Numbered from the stretch's first letter, positions 23,547 through 32,389 are shown. The stretch is DNA of 64,000 nt from Mycolicibacterium gadium (GCF_010728925.1 NZ_AP022608.1:2294001-2358000); one strand, 5' to 3'. Numbers and translations: made by a program. Notes: generated by a model from the sequence alone, not told the origin.

Positions 23547-24595
23547 GGCGGCAGCAGTCCCATCGTTTGCATCGCCTCGACCGCCGCGTCGGCCTTGTCC
23601 GCGGGATCCACACCCTCGCGTCCGGTCGGTGGATGAAGTTCGGTGACGGTGAATTTCGGTCCGCCCTTACGGAAGAACCCGAGGAGCTTGTAGCGCAGGA
23701 ACGCGACAAACTTGTCGGCCAGTACCGGGATGGTGGTGTCGACGGTCGCCATCGTCCCGACCATCGGCGTGAGGTGGGAAAGCATCTGCATCAGATCGCC
23801 CGCGATCGGGGTGAGCAGTTCTGCGTTGAGCGTGCCGATATCGCGAGAGCCGTTGACCGTGTTGAGGATTGCCAGTGTGATCTCCGAAAGACCTTCGAGC
23901 TTCGCCGGGCCTTCGGCGACCAACCGATTGAACACAGTCGTATTCGCCGCCATCGCGGTGCTGATGTTCTCCATGCTGGAGAGCATGCCGTTGATGGTGT
24001 CTTGGTTGACCGCAAGGTCGTTGAGCACTCCGGCGACGGTGTGCTGCATGCGGGTCAGCTCAGCAGGGTCATCCGGGAACGCCTTGTTGGCCTCGACCAC
24101 GGTGGTTTGCAACGTGCCGATCGCGCCGCCGCCCACCAGATTCGACATGGACCGTAGGAGGTCTTCCACGTTGTCGGCCGGTGCGGTGTTGCGCAACGGG
24201 ATGGTGTCGCCGTCCCGCAGGGTCGCCGCCGACCGATCCTCCGGTGACAGCAGTGCGATGTAGATGTCACCGAGCGGAGTTGCCTGGCGGAGTTCAGCGC
24301 GCGTGTTATCGGAAAGGGTCGTGTCACCGGCTATTTCGACGTAGGCGACCGCCGTGTTGCCTTCGAGCTGAACATGATCGAGGACGCCGACCTGCACACC
24401 ACCGGAGTCCACCTTGGCTCGGGCCGGCAGGTTGAGAACGCTGGAGAATTCAACCTTGATGTTGTACGCATCATCGTGCGGGTTGAAGGCGCCCGGGACC
24501 GGCAGCCGAGTCGGATCCAGCTGGCACGCCGCACTGATGCTGATCACCACTGCGGCCAGCAGTACGCGGACGGTGTACATCGGTCGTCGGGTCAT
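23543..24595 (-). CDS. mceE: MceE lipoprotein (LprK-type)
   Basis: About 350 residues. The ATG at 24595 overlaps the mceD stop (ATGA). The signal peptide ends in a lipobox, VVISISAAC, with the acylated Cys about residue 22, so the protein is membrane-anchored by lipid, as usual for MceE. The MCE domain lies at about 40-120 (YNIKVEFSSVLNLP, GGVQVGVLDHV). The rest is helical and ends with a polar tail. An apparent longer reading frame upstream lies inside mceD and is not real. It is the fifth Mce gene of the operon. Confidence 0.92.
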   Translation of the reverse strand: MTRRPMYTVRVLLAAVVISISAACQLDPTRLPVPGAFNPHDDAYNIKVEFSSVLNLPARAKVDSGGVQVGVLDHVQLEGNTAVAYVEIAGDTTLSDNTRAELRQATPLGDIYIALLSPEDRSAATLRDGDTIPLRNTAPADNVEDLLRSMSNLVGGGAIGTLQTTVVEANKAFPDDPAELTRMQHTVAGVLNDLAVNQDTINGMLSSMENISTAMAANTTVFNRLVAEGPAKLEGLSEITLAILNTVNGSRDIGTLNAELLTPIAGDLMQMLSHLTPMVGTMATVDTTIPVLADKFVAFLRYKLLGFFRKGGPKFTVTELHPPTGREGVDPADKADAAVEAMQTMGLLPP

Positions 24596-25755
24596 CCGAA
24601 CGCGGCTCCCAGGACGAGATCGGTGAGACCAAGGGTGATGGGATCGGATGCGTTGCCCGATGCACATGCCGATGCGACACCGGGGATGTTCCGTTGCGTC
24701 AGCGCCTGGCAGATCGCGCCCGCTTGTGTGGGGGCGATGGACACCTGGGGTGGAAGGTAGGTGACGTTGTGGGTACCCCACGCCGGCTCGTAGACATCGG
24801 CAAACCAGTTGCTGAACTGCGGCCACGACTTGATCATGGCGAGGATCGCGGGGCTGTGGTCGTTCAGCAGGTCCCGCAGCCAAGCGACCTGCGAGCCGGC
24901 GGTGTCATACATCCGCGGGCCGAACCGGTTCATGGCATCGACCAGGATCGGCAGCAGGTGCGAGAGATGGGCCAGGCCGGCACCGAAATTCTCCGACAGG
25001 CCCTCGATCAATTGGGTGGTCACGGGGAGCGCTCGGATGACCGACGCGAAGCTGTCCCAGTTGTGGAGGAAATCCGAGGTGAGGATCTCGCTGTTCTCGA
25101 ACAGCTGCCGGTAGTCGGCGTCGGCCTGGTACGGGTCGGCGAGCATGGTGACCAGATTGCGCATCGTCTGGTTGAGACCGGGGCCGGTGCCCTCCAGAGA
25201 GCGGCTGGCCGCGCTCAGGCTGTCATTGATGGCTTGCACGCCTGGTGCGTTGAACGGGTCCTGGCCGGGCTCGGATCCGATGATCGCGTCGGCGAGGTTA
25301 CCTACGGCAGAGAAGGTTTCGCTGATGCTCACCGGGGTCTTGGTGGAATTCAGCTTGATGCACCCAGGCCCGGTGAACTTGGGCCCACCGGTGTAGGCCT
25401 TGGTCAGCTCGATATGGCGGTCGGTAACGATCGATTGCGAGTAGGTGACCGCGCCGACGTCGGCGGGCAGATCGAGATCGGCGGGCACAGTGAACTGGAC
25501 TTCGACGTGGTCGGGTTTGTTGACAATGGAGCTCGTGGAGCCGATTTCGATGCCGAGCAGCGCCACCTTGTTGCCGGGGTAAAGGCCCACCGCGTCGGTG
25601 AATTCAGCGCACATGGCCCGAGTGTTGCTGACCGCGGGCGTCACGATCTTGGCGCCCATGACTGCCGCCACCACGACGGCGACCACGACGGCCGTTGCCG
25701 TCGCGACACCAGGTGGGGAACGCAACCGCGCGGCTATTGCGGACAGCCCGGCCAT
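24592..25755 (-). CDS. mceD: MceD, Mce-family protein
   Basis: The 387-residue protein has an N-terminal membrane helix (VATATAVVVAVVVAAVMGAK, 18-37) and an MCE domain near 45-125 with CAEFTDAVGLYPGNKV and LLGIEIGSTSSI. Helical segments follow, then a C-terminal region with CQAL and ASACASG cysteines that could pair. It starts one base after the mceC stop and overlaps mceE by four bases. It is named by position within the operon; it builds part of the hetero-hexameric Mce ring or tube. Confidence 0.9.
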   Translation of the reverse strand: MAGLSAIAARLRSPPGVATATAVVVAVVVAAVMGAKIVTPAVSNTRAMCAEFTDAVGLYPGNKVALLGIEIGSTSSIVNKPDHVEVQFTVPADLDLPADVGAVTYSQSIVTDRHIELTKAYTGGPKFTGPGCIKLNSTKTPVSISETFSAVGNLADAIIGSEPGQDPFNAPGVQAINDSLSAASRSLEGTGPGLNQTMRNLVTMLADPYQADADYRQLFENSEILTSDFLHNWDSFASVIRALPVTTQLIEGLSENFGAGLAHLSHLLPILVDAMNRFGPRMYDTAGSQVAWLRDLLNDHSPAILAMIKSWPQFSNWFADVYEPAWGTHNVTYLPPQVSIAPTQAGAICQALTQRNIPGVASACASGNASDPITLGLTDLVLGAAFG

Positions 25756-25756
25756 G

Positions 25757-26797
25757 TCAACAGTGCCTCATGATGTTGGGCAGGCACAGGTCCTGCCCGG
25801 GAGCCAGCCGCCGGTCGCTCTGGTCGAACACGACTCCGTTGCCACTGAGCATCGGCACGACGATGTTCAGCGTCTGCCCCAGGGCGTCCAGGGCCATGCC
25901 CCAACGCTCCGGATGGGCGCTAAGGGTGTCGGTGATGTCCTCCAGCCCCTCGGCGATAGGCGCGACCTCTCGGCCGTAGAACACCGCGATGCGGTCGAGG
26001 ATACGGGCCAATTCCTTGAGCAGGCCGAAGAACTCGACAATCTCGACGGCTCTCGAGGTGTACATCCGCCCGAGGGTGTCGAACTGCTCGACCAGCGTGA
26101 TGAGCTGCGCACGGTTGGCGACCATCGCCCGCAGTCCGTTGTTGACGAAGTCTAGACCGCGGTGAAAGTCGACGGTGGACGCGCTCATCGATGTGGTCAA
26201 TGAACTCGCCGACGAGATGAGGTTGCGCACCGCGTCGGGATAGTTGTTGGCCGCGTTGGCGACCTCCGTGAAGGTATCGTGGATGACTTCGCCGTCGACC
26301 TCTCGGATCACCGGTGTCGCCGCCTGAATGATGTCGTTGATCTCGAATGGCAACGTGACGCGGCTTGACGGAATGGCGTTACGCCCCAGCGGAAAAGGCC
26401 CCTTCGGGTCGAGCGAAACATAGTGGCCACCGAGCGGGGTGAGCAGTTTGACGTCCAGGGTGGAATCCGAACCGACCGGTACCGAACTCTCGACATCGAA
26501 TTTCATCTCGACAAGCGCACCGTCGAGGCGCACGCTGGTGACCTTGCCGACCGGAATGCCGGCGATGCGTACCTGATCGTCGACGCGAACCCCGGCCGAG
26601 TTCGCCATGTGCGCGGTATAGCTGGTGTGACCCGTCGGGTTGAGATAGGCCATCGCGGTGACGGCGACCGACACCACGATGATAAGCACGCCGATGATGC
26701 CGTGCCGGCGACTGCGGACGGCGACCGCGCGCTCATCGAGCACACCGCGCCCGCCCAGCCTCGCGCGCAAGGCGGAGAGTCGGTTGCCGAACGTCAT
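25757..26797 (-). CDS. mceC: MceC, Mce-family protein
   Basis: About 346 residues from the ATG at 26797, whose AT overlaps the mceB stop (TGATG); a GTG three codons earlier is also in frame. One membrane helix (GIIGVLIIVVSVAVTAMAY, about 33-51) precedes the MCE domain (SAGVRVDDQVRIAGIPVGKV, about 66-85). A helical body follows, and the protein ends in a short Cys-containing C-terminus (LCLPNIMRHC). Third Mce gene of the operon. Confidence 0.92.
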   Translation of the reverse strand: MTFGNRLSALRARLGGRGVLDERAVAVRSRRHGIIGVLIIVVSVAVTAMAYLNPTGHTSYTAHMANSAGVRVDDQVRIAGIPVGKVTSVRLDGALVEMKFDVESSVPVGSDSTLDVKLLTPLGGHYVSLDPKGPFPLGRNAIPSSRVTLPFEINDIIQAATPVIREVDGEVIHDTFTEVANAANNYPDAVRNLISSASSLTTSMSASTVDFHRGLDFVNNGLRAMVANRAQLITLVEQFDTLGRMYTSRAVEIVEFFGLLKELARILDRIAVFYGREVAPIAEGLEDITDTLSAHPERWGMALDALGQTLNIVVPMLSGNGVVFDQSDRRLAPGQDLCLPNIMRHC

Positions 26798-27807
26798 CAC
26801 CGGCACACCACCAAGTTCTGTTGTGCGAACGACACTTCGCCGATTCCCGGCAAGGCGACTTCTCCGTTCGAGCAGAAGAACGTCGGGTCAGCTGGTCGGG
26901 CGTCCACCAGCCAGTCCCGCATTCCCTGGATCAGGGAGGGCGTCAACGACAGCCCCGCGATGATCGTCGGGGTCTGCGGCCACATTCGGCTGACGAGGTC
27001 GTAGAGCGGAACCGTCGTCCCATCGAAGGTGCGCTCGGTGTATTGCAGGAGATGGACGGTGCTGCGCAGCCCGGGCAGCTGAGTGTCGAGAGTGGCACGG
27101 AATTGCTCACCCACGGACGCGAACCTGGACAGCACGTCGTTGAGCTGGGCGATGAGGTGGAACAGCTGCTGTGATTTGCCGCCCAGGTCTTGGGAGATCG
27201 CACTGAGGTTGCGGATCATGACGGTGATGACCGCCTGGCGGTCCACCGCCAACTTGGCGATGACGTCGAGGTGATGGAGAAACGGGCCGATGCCAGATTC
27301 GTCACCTTGAATCAACCGCAGCAGATTCTCGCCCAAGAGATTGAACTGAGCGGGATCAAGGGTCTGGAATATCGGCTGAAAGCCGTTGAACAGCTTGGCG
27401 ACATCGAATGACGGAATCGTCTGTCCCAGCGGAATCGTGCCGCTGTTGGGCAGTTGAGCATCGGGTTGGGCCGGTTGCACGAGCTCCACATAGCGTTGGC
27501 CGACCAGAGTCTGATAGCGCACGGCGGCAACGGTGTTGGTGAACAACGGGTGATCAGCCTGTGCGGTGAAATCCACTCTGGCGTTTCGCCCTTCGAGCCG
27601 GGTGGCTTCCACCTTGCCCACCTGCACGCCGGAGATACGCACGTGGTCGCCGACGTAAAGTCCTGACACGTCGGAGAACTCGGCACCGTAGCGGGCAATC
27701 GCCCCGCTGACCGGGCTGCGTAAGGCGGTCAGCACAACGAGCGTACAAACCACCGAAACCGTCGTGAAGATGGTCAACCACACCACCGACTTGGCGACAC
27801 TTCTCAC
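26797..27807 (-). CDS. mceB: MceB, Mce-family protein
   Basis: The 336-residue protein begins at a GTG that overlaps the mceA stop by four bases. It has a membrane helix at about 9-29 (WLTIFTTVSVVCTLVVLTAL) and an MCE domain at about 38-115 (FSDVSGLYVGDHVRISGVQV, RYQTLVGQRYVELV). A long helical part follows. A Cys pair near the C-terminus (FFCSNG and VVCR at the very end) is typical of MceB. Named by operon position and by the family match. Confidence 0.93.
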   Translation of the reverse strand: MRSVAKSVVWLTIFTTVSVVCTLVVLTALRSPVSGAIARYGAEFSDVSGLYVGDHVRISGVQVGKVEATRLEGRNARVDFTAQADHPLFTNTVAAVRYQTLVGQRYVELVQPAQPDAQLPNSGTIPLGQTIPSFDVAKLFNGFQPIFQTLDPAQFNLLGENLLRLIQGDESGIGPFLHHLDVIAKLAVDRQAVITVMIRNLSAISQDLGGKSQQLFHLIAQLNDVLSRFASVGEQFRATLDTQLPGLRSTVHLLQYTERTFDGTTVPLYDLVSRMWPQTPTIIAGLSLTPSLIQGMRDWLVDARPADPTFFCSNGEVALPGIGEVSFAQQNLVVCR

Positions 27808-28871
27808 CGGCCACCTCCATGCGGCATCGCGTCGGGCGCGGGTAACGGCAAGGCCGCCGCCAATCCGGGCATGGTGTCCAGCGTGACTTCAATTTGCATG
27901 CGCACCTTGCCGTCGATGATCGGAAACGCCGCGCTCGTTCGGTCCAGCAGGCCGGACAACCGGTCATAGGCCGGCGCAAAGCTGCCCTGGAAGTACGAGA
28001 GCGGTAACGACACGCTCATCATCGCGTCGATGATCGGGACGAGCCACGACATGTTCTTCGCGAGGATCCCGTTGGCAGTGAAGAGCAGTTCTGTGGTCTG
28101 GTTCAGGATCATGTTCATCCGCTCGACTCCATCGGGGTGTGCCAAGAACTCCATCCCGTTGAGCAGTTCATATGCCAGTCCGATGAGTGGCACCGAGTCG
28201 CTGACACCGTTGATCACCGAGGCGAACACCGAAAGTGACTGCGAGAAGGGAACTTTCTGGGAGTCGGCGAGCATTCGGATCAGATCGAAGTATGACCGGG
28301 TCACCGGCTCGGTCAGGTCGGCATGTCGACGCACCACATCGATGATGTGCTCGACGTCGGGCGAATCGATGATGCGGCCGAATTTCTGGCCTTCGCGCAG
28401 CAGTCCGGTGATGGAGGCCGACCGCACGCTGGAGTCAACCATCAGCGTCTGGTTCGGGCGCAACCGTGGCCCGGTTCCGCTGCTGACCAATTCGACGGCT
28501 GCGAGACCGAACGTGTTGGATGACATGAAGTTCGCGGTCGTGTCTGCCGTCAAGGCGGCCGCTTGGCGTGGCTCGAGCTCCAGCGTGATCTTCTGCTTGT
28601 CGTATCCGACGGATTGCAGGCTCTCCACCGATCCGATGGTCAGGCCGCGAAACTTCACCTCGGCACCCGGCGCCAGACCCTCGCCGAGGGTATCGGCCAG
28701 CACGGTCAGCTTGAACGTGTCGGCGAGGCCGCCGGTGCTCACGTGGTAGAGCACTGTGCCCGCCACGCCGAGGATCACCGCGGCGATGAGGCCTCGGATC
28801 CGCAGCGAGCGCGAACCGAGCGCCCGCACCCCCTGGTCGGATGACACTGGTTGGCTGAAAGAGGGAGGCAT
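27804..28871 (-). CDS. mceA: MceA, Mce-family protein
   Basis: About 355 residues from the ATG at 28871, two bases after the yrbEB stop; the longer open frame to 29339 lies inside yrbEB and is not real. There is a membrane helix at about 27-45 (GLIAAVILGVAGTVLYHVS) and an MCE domain (LGEGLAPGAEVKFRGLTIG) near 62-80. Helical segments end at a short Pro-rich tail (LPLPAPDAMPHGGG). It is the first of six Mce proteins. I cannot place the operon in a numbered mce class from sequence alone. Confidence 0.92.
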   Translation of the reverse strand: MPPSFSQPVSSDQGVRALGSRSLRIRGLIAAVILGVAGTVLYHVSTGGLADTFKLTVLADTLGEGLAPGAEVKFRGLTIGSVESLQSVGYDKQKITLELEPRQAAALTADTTANFMSSNTFGLAAVELVSSGTGPRLRPNQTLMVDSSVRSASITGLLREGQKFGRIIDSPDVEHIIDVVRRHADLTEPVTRSYFDLIRMLADSQKVPFSQSLSVFASVINGVSDSVPLIGLAYELLNGMEFLAHPDGVERMNMILNQTTELLFTANGILAKNMSWLVPIIDAMMSVSLPLSYFQGSFAPAYDRLSGLLDRTSAAFPIIDGKVRMQIEVTLDTMPGLAAALPLPAPDAMPHGGGR

Positions 28872-28873
28872 GG

Positions 28874-29734
28874 CTACCCCGATATCCGAATTCCGGCGCT
28901 GTTGCCCCAGAACAACAGCGTCAAGACCATGTCGACGGCGACCACGGTGACGATGCTGGCCCGGATGGCTCGACCAGAGGCGCGGCCAACACCTTCGGGA
29001 CCGCCGGAGGCGTAGTAGCCGTGATACGCGTGGATCACGATGATCAGCGTGACGAAGATGGCCGCCTTGAGCACCGAGAACAGCACGTCGGACGGCTGGA
29101 TGAACGAGTTGAAGTAGTGGTAGTAGGTGCCCGATGACTGTCCGTGAAGCCCGTTGACGACCAGCGCGCAAGACGCATAGCTCAACAGCAGGGTCACGAT
29201 GTACAGCGGAACGATGGTCAGCATGCCTGCGAGCACGCGGGTGGTGACCACGAACGGGATCGACCGGATACCAAGGGCTTCCAAGGCGTCGATTTCTTCG
29301 TTGATCCGCATCGCACCGATCTCGGCTGTCATCCGGCACCCCGCCTGCGCGGCGAATCCGATGCCCGCGATCATCGGGGCCATCTCACGGGCGTTCGCAT
29401 AGGCGGAGACGAACCCGGTCAGCGGACCCATGCCCACCATGTCTAGGGCCCCGTACCCTTCTATCCCCACCGCACCGCCGACCGCGGCTCCCATGAGCAC
29501 CAGGACGCCGACGGTGCCCCCACCAACGATGAGCGATCCGTTGCCCCAGATCACGTCGACCAACAACACGCCGGTTTGGTGACGGTAATGCTTCAGGGTG
29601 TGCGGTACCGCGGCGAGCACCTGGGTCAGGAAGGAGAGCTGGTGACCGAGGTGTTGCAGAAGCGAATCACCCTGGCCGACGATCCACCGCGGGCCCCGCA
29701 GGGCGCGCGGAAGATATCGTGAGGGTGTCGCCAT
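28874..29734 (-). CDS. yrbEB: YrbEB, Mce-complex permease
   Basis: The 286-residue MlaE-family integral membrane protein has a leading amphipathic segment and five to six helices. The family signature is visible as AEIGAMRINEEIDALEALGI near 140-160, the coupling region that contacts the MceG ATPase. It forms the import channel with YrbEA. The ATG follows the yrbEA stop after four bases. No mceG gene lies in the window; in mycobacteria a single unlinked ATPase serves the mce operons. Confidence 0.94.
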   Translation of the reverse strand: MATPSRYLPRALRGPRWIVGQGDSLLQHLGHQLSFLTQVLAAVPHTLKHYRHQTGVLLVDVIWGNGSLIVGGGTVGVLVLMGAAVGGAVGIEGYGALDMVGMGPLTGFVSAYANAREMAPMIAGIGFAAQAGCRMTAEIGAMRINEEIDALEALGIRSIPFVVTTRVLAGMLTIVPLYIVTLLLSYASCALVVNGLHGQSSGTYYHYFNSFIQPSDVLFSVLKAAIFVTLIIVIHAYHGYYASGGPEGVGRASGRAIRASIVTVVAVDMVLTLLFWGNSAGIRISG

Positions 29735-29738
29735 CGAC

Positions 29739-30725
29739 TCAACCCATCCTCAGGGGCATGGACATCGACACTCCCTGAGTGATGATCAGGTTGAGGATGA
29801 AGACGGCGACCACGCCGATGACGACCGACGCGTTCACCGCGTCGGCCACGCCGCGTGCACCGCCCTTGGCCTCCAGACCTCGCTGGCAGGCGACCAGGAT
29901 CACCACGACACCGAAGAGCCAAGTCTTGAGTGCGGCGACCACGACATCGCCGACGCTGGCAAAGGCCGCGAACGATGCGATGTAACTACCCGGCGTCCCG
30001 CCCTGGAAGCCGACGTTGATTGCATAGCCGGCCGCCAGCCCCATGAAGATGATGAAAGAGCAGAGCACCGGTGCGACGAGCACCATCGCGGCCAGCCGTG
30101 GGGTGACCAGCCGCTGCACCGGGTCGACGCCCATGACGCGCAGTGCGTCGACCTCTTCGCGAATGGTGCGGGCGCCGAGGTCTGTGGCCACTGCCGATCC
30201 GGCCGCACCACCGAGCAGCAGGGCGGCCACCATCGGCGCACCCTGGCGGATCACCCCTAGGCCGCCGGCGGCACCCGAGACCGACGAAGCCCCCACCTGC
30301 TGGATGAAGCTGCCGACCTGCACGGCCACGATGACCCCGAACGGGACCGACACCAGCAACGCAGGTATCGCCGTCACGCTGATGATGAACCAGGCCTGGT
30401 TGACGGTGTCCCGCCATGGATGGCGCAACCGGAACAAATCGGCGATCAAATAGCCGAACGCATGGGCTCCCAAGCCGAAGAAGCGGCCCAAGGTCTGCAA
30501 CGAGGAATCGGACTTCCTGAGGATGGACCGCAGTGGTTTGCGCAGCATCGCGCCGATGTGGCGGCCCCTCGACTCCGCCGCGAGGTCTTCGTGTGAGCCG
30601 AGCTTCTCGCGATGGGAGGCGTCGATGCCGTCGGTGGTGGTACTCGCGTCGATACCGGGAAGCCGATTGACTTCGATGTCGGTCGCGGCGTCGGCCCCGC
30701 TCGCGCTATCAACCCTGACGGTCAA
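29739..30725 (-). CDS. yrbEA: YrbEA, Mce-complex permease, first gene of mce operon
   Basis: MlaE-family permease with the same coupling motif as YrbEB (TIREEVDALRVMGVDPVQRL) and five to six helices. Read from the first possible codon, a TTG at 30725, it has 328 residues with about 75 polar residues (Asp/Ser rich, then RKPLRSILRKSD) before the first helix, much more than most YrbEA proteins. An internal ATG at 30548 (MLRKPLRSIL) would give a normal-length protein of 269 residues. The true start is unresolved, and the leader between them is either a real extension or 5' untranslated sequence. Confidence 0.85.
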   Translation of the reverse strand: MTVRVDSASGADAATDIEVNRLPGIDASTTTDGIDASHREKLGSHEDLAAESRGRHIGAMLRKPLRSILRKSDSSLQTLGRFFGLGAHAFGYLIADLFRLRHPWRDTVNQAWFIISVTAIPALLVSVPFGVIVAVQVGSFIQQVGASSVSGAAGGLGVIRQGAPMVAALLLGGAAGSAVATDLGARTIREEVDALRVMGVDPVQRLVTPRLAAMVLVAPVLCSFIIFMGLAAGYAINVGFQGGTPGSYIASFAAFASVGDVVVAALKTWLFGVVVILVACQRGLEAKGGARGVADAVNASVVIGVVAVFILNLIITQGVSMSMPLRMG

Positions 30726-31079
30726 ACGCTGGTTCCTCCAGCTCTCGGCGACGACTACTCCCCAGGAAGACGCAAGCCTGGGGTGCCGTGGTTTTACCCG
30801 CGGTACCGGAGTACGGGCGTGCTATCACCGGCCATAGGTGTCCGTCCCGGACAGCAATTGAATCTGACGCAGGGGACAATTTCAAGCAAACGCAAAACAG
30901 CAGTCTTTGACGCTCGCTTTCCGAACCAGACCAGCGACGGAGTACCGACGCCGATCGCGATCCGTGGCGATGTGGCCCGGTCGAGCTATGTCAGCACTGA
31001 GCGCATTCTTTTCGCGGCCGACAGCGACACATGCCCTATGGGACTGTCTCCGGTCATATGGAAAAGATCGCTACCACGA
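30726..31079. promoter_or_regulatory. upstream region of mce operon
   Basis: No gene is seen in these 354 bases; plus-strand frames through it look non-coding. It should hold the mce operon promoter. Two inverted repeats stand out: CCCAGG-10-CCTGGG (30761-30782), just ahead of the possible TTG start, and TGTCCG-TCC-CGGACA (30839-30853), a candidate operator. No mceR-type regulator gene is nearby. Confidence 0.35.
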
Positions 31080-31109
31080 AAGAAGGGCCGCAGATCTGCG
31101 GCCCTTCTT
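31080..31109. terminator. perfect 30-bp palindrome, terminator-like hairpin
   Basis: AAGAAGGGCCGCAGA is followed directly by its exact reverse complement. The G+C-rich core and flanking A/T arms give an intrinsic terminator in both directions. It abuts the 32-bp copy of the tmRNA 3' end and is probably the original ssrA terminator, displaced from the gene by the vapBC islet. Confidence 0.75.
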
Positions 31110-31134
31110 GGTGGAGCTGCCGGGAATCGAACCC
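31103..31134. repeat. 32-bp direct repeat copy A, displaced tmRNA 3' end (att-like)
   Basis: Identical over 32 bases to 32016-32047, which encodes the acceptor and T-loop end of ssrA. Identity stops within the T stem (ACCC then ATCG instead of GGGT), so this copy cannot fold as a tRNA-like domain. It is a typical leftover of site-specific integration into the 3' end of a tRNA or tmRNA gene. Confidence 0.85.
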
Positions 31135-31234
31135 ATCGCAACGGTCGGCTCGTCGTCGGTCGCGCCAGCGGGGCGGGCAAGGAACAGCACCGGCGCGGCT
31201 CATTGGCTGGCAGGGCTGACGCGGGTCGCCTGCT

Positions 31235-31639
31235 TCAGCGGAATGACTCGGCCTCAAGACCTGTGATCGCCGCGATGACCTCAAAGTCTGCATCGCGGTG
31301 AATGATGCTGGCGCCGTGGCGAATCGACAAAGCGGCAATCAAACAGTCATTGATACTTCGGATTGTCTGACCGGTGCGTCGGGCCGCCCGGTAGATGGCT
31401 GCAGCACTGCGATAGTCGACTGAGTCATCGATTTTCAGCGACGGTAGCCCATTCACAAGCTGCTCGAGCTTGGCGTATTTGTCGTCATCGACTGCGCCGG
31501 ACAATATCTCCATCGCGATGGGCTCGCACATAACGACCCGATCCGCGTCGGTTGACAGCAGTCGGCGCACCTCGATCGCGGCGGCCGACCCGGTTGCGCG
31601 AAGGTATTCGATCCAGGCCGACGTATCGATCAGGATCAT
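31235..31639 (-). CDS. vapC: VapC toxin, PIN-domain RNase
   Basis: The 134-residue PIN-domain protein has all acidic residues in place: Asp5 in LIDTSAWIEY, a Glu in AMEILSGA near 44, Asp98 in SINDCLIAA and Asp116/118 in HRDADFE. It should be a Mg-dependent endoribonuclease that cuts tRNA or rRNA when freed from VapB. The ATG overlaps the vapB stop (TGATG), the normal coupled layout. It lies within the islet at the tmRNA gene. Confidence 0.93.
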   Translation of the reverse strand: MILIDTSAWIEYLRATGSAAAIEVRRLLSTDADRVVMCEPIAMEILSGAVDDDKYAKLEQLVNGLPSLKIDDSVDYRSAAAIYRAARRTGQTIRSINDCLIAALSIRHGASIIHRDADFEVIAAITGLEAESFR

Positions 31640-31848
31640 CAGAATTCGCTGGGTCGCTCTCGCCGAATGTCGTCAAGGTCGGCGTCCCATCCGACGCCTT
31701 CCAGACTTAGCAGAAACTCCCGACTCAACGGGACGCCAACCAGCCGCCGTAGAGCCAGGTCGACGGCCTGCTTCTTGGTGGGAATCCCGTATCTTCGCAT
31801 CACCTGAGCGACGAGCTCGTCATCAATATCGATATTCGTGCGCGACAT
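31639..31848 (-). CDS. vapB: VapB antitoxin
   Basis: 69 residues from the ATG at 31848 ([20 protein letters not shown]); a codon at 31863 would add five residues. The N-terminus has the ribbon-helix-helix DNA-binding pattern of the VapB family ([10 protein letters not shown], then [14 protein letters not shown]). The C-terminal 25 residues should wrap the toxin ([10 protein letters not shown]). Such complexes normally repress their own promoter, expected just upstream between 31849 and 31980. Confidence 0.9.
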   Translation of the reverse strand: MSRTNIDIDDELVAQVMRRYGIPTKKQAVDLALRRLVGVPLSREFLLSLEGVGWDADLDDIRRERPSEF

Positions 31849-31981
31849 ACACCTAGCATACACATCACATACACCTCAACTAGGCGAAGATTCCTGTGAG
31901 AGCCGGGAAACCAGGGGCAGGATGCGCGGCGGTGTTGGCGAGGAGCACGGCGGCTCAGCACTTTGATGTCTTGATGGAGAA

Positions 31982-32019
31982 AGGCCCAGGCTCGGGGATT
32001 ATCCCTGACCTGGGCCTTC
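31982..32019 (-). terminator. intrinsic terminator downstream of ssrA
   Basis: AAGGCCCAGG and CCTGGGCCTT form a 10-bp perfect stem around an 18-base loop that contains a small inner stem. It begins three bases beyond the CCA end of the tmRNA. Its sequence differs from the hairpin at 31080-31109, so it appears to have come with the islet. Confidence 0.75.
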
Positions 32020-32047
32020 TTGGTGGAGCTGCCGGGAATCGAACCCG
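32016..32047. repeat. 32-bp direct repeat copy B, within ssrA 3' end
   Basis: Matches 31103-31134 exactly. Here it forms the functional 3' end of the tmRNA (acceptor strand, T-loop GTTCGATTC on the minus strand, CCA), plus six bases past the mature end. Confidence 0.85.
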
Positions 32048-32389
32048 GGTCCTACGGCATTCCCTCGAGGCTTCTCCGTGCGCAGTTCGCTATGCCTCTA
32101 CTCGGATCTCCCGATCACGCGAACAAGTCAGGATGACGATCCCAGTCGCTGTTTGATGTCCCCACGGATTCCGCGACCGAACCCGTGGGTGGGTCCCTCT
32201 AGCTGATGCCAGGGTCCGGGCCGAGGGCACTCCCGGGCTGACAGACTCACAGTCGCTTAGGCAGCGAGTGCGAAGTCGCGCTGATTGGAATCGGCGCTTA
32301 ATTGGTTGCAACGACGCTTACGGTGGTCTCTTGCCTGCACCGGCACGCTTCCCTTGATTCGATGCGCGAAGTCGAAACCGTTCAGCCCC
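32022..32389 (-). ncRNA. ssrA: transfer-messenger RNA (tmRNA)
   Basis: About 368 nt. The 5' end GGGGCTGAACGG (from 32389) pairs with the 3' acceptor GGCAGCTCCACCA, CCA being encoded. The 3' part has the tRNA-like T arm. The tag frame runs from 32295 to 32257: a GCC resume codon and the peptide ADSNQRDFALAA followed by TAA; with the alanine brought by the tmRNA the tag is A-ADSNQRDFALAA, close to other mycobacterial tags ending ALAA. It rescues stalled ribosomes with SmpB, whose gene lies 16.6 kb away in the same window. The 3' end lies in the integration repeat, but the gene is intact. Confidence 0.97.

Larger units (their letters stand above)
31135..32015. mobile_element. small vapBC islet at the ssrA 3' end
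   Basis: An 881-base segment between the two 32-bp copies of the tmRNA end. It carries a complete vapBC toxin-antitoxin pair and, next to copy B, a new terminator for ssrA. There is no integrase, excisionase or other recombination gene, so it is either the remnant of a larger island or a passenger moved by an integrase acting in trans. The mobile nature is inferred from the repeats and the target gene. Confidence 0.6.

Noticed and set aside
31103..31160. Possible tRNA gene on the minus strand
   Set aside because: Only the T-loop and acceptor 3' strand are present; the T stem is broken and there is no 5' acceptor or anticodon arm. It is a copy of the tmRNA end.
30726..32021. Integrase gene for the islet
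   Set aside because: No frame in this stretch shows tyrosine or serine recombinase motifs; only vapB and vapC are convincing.
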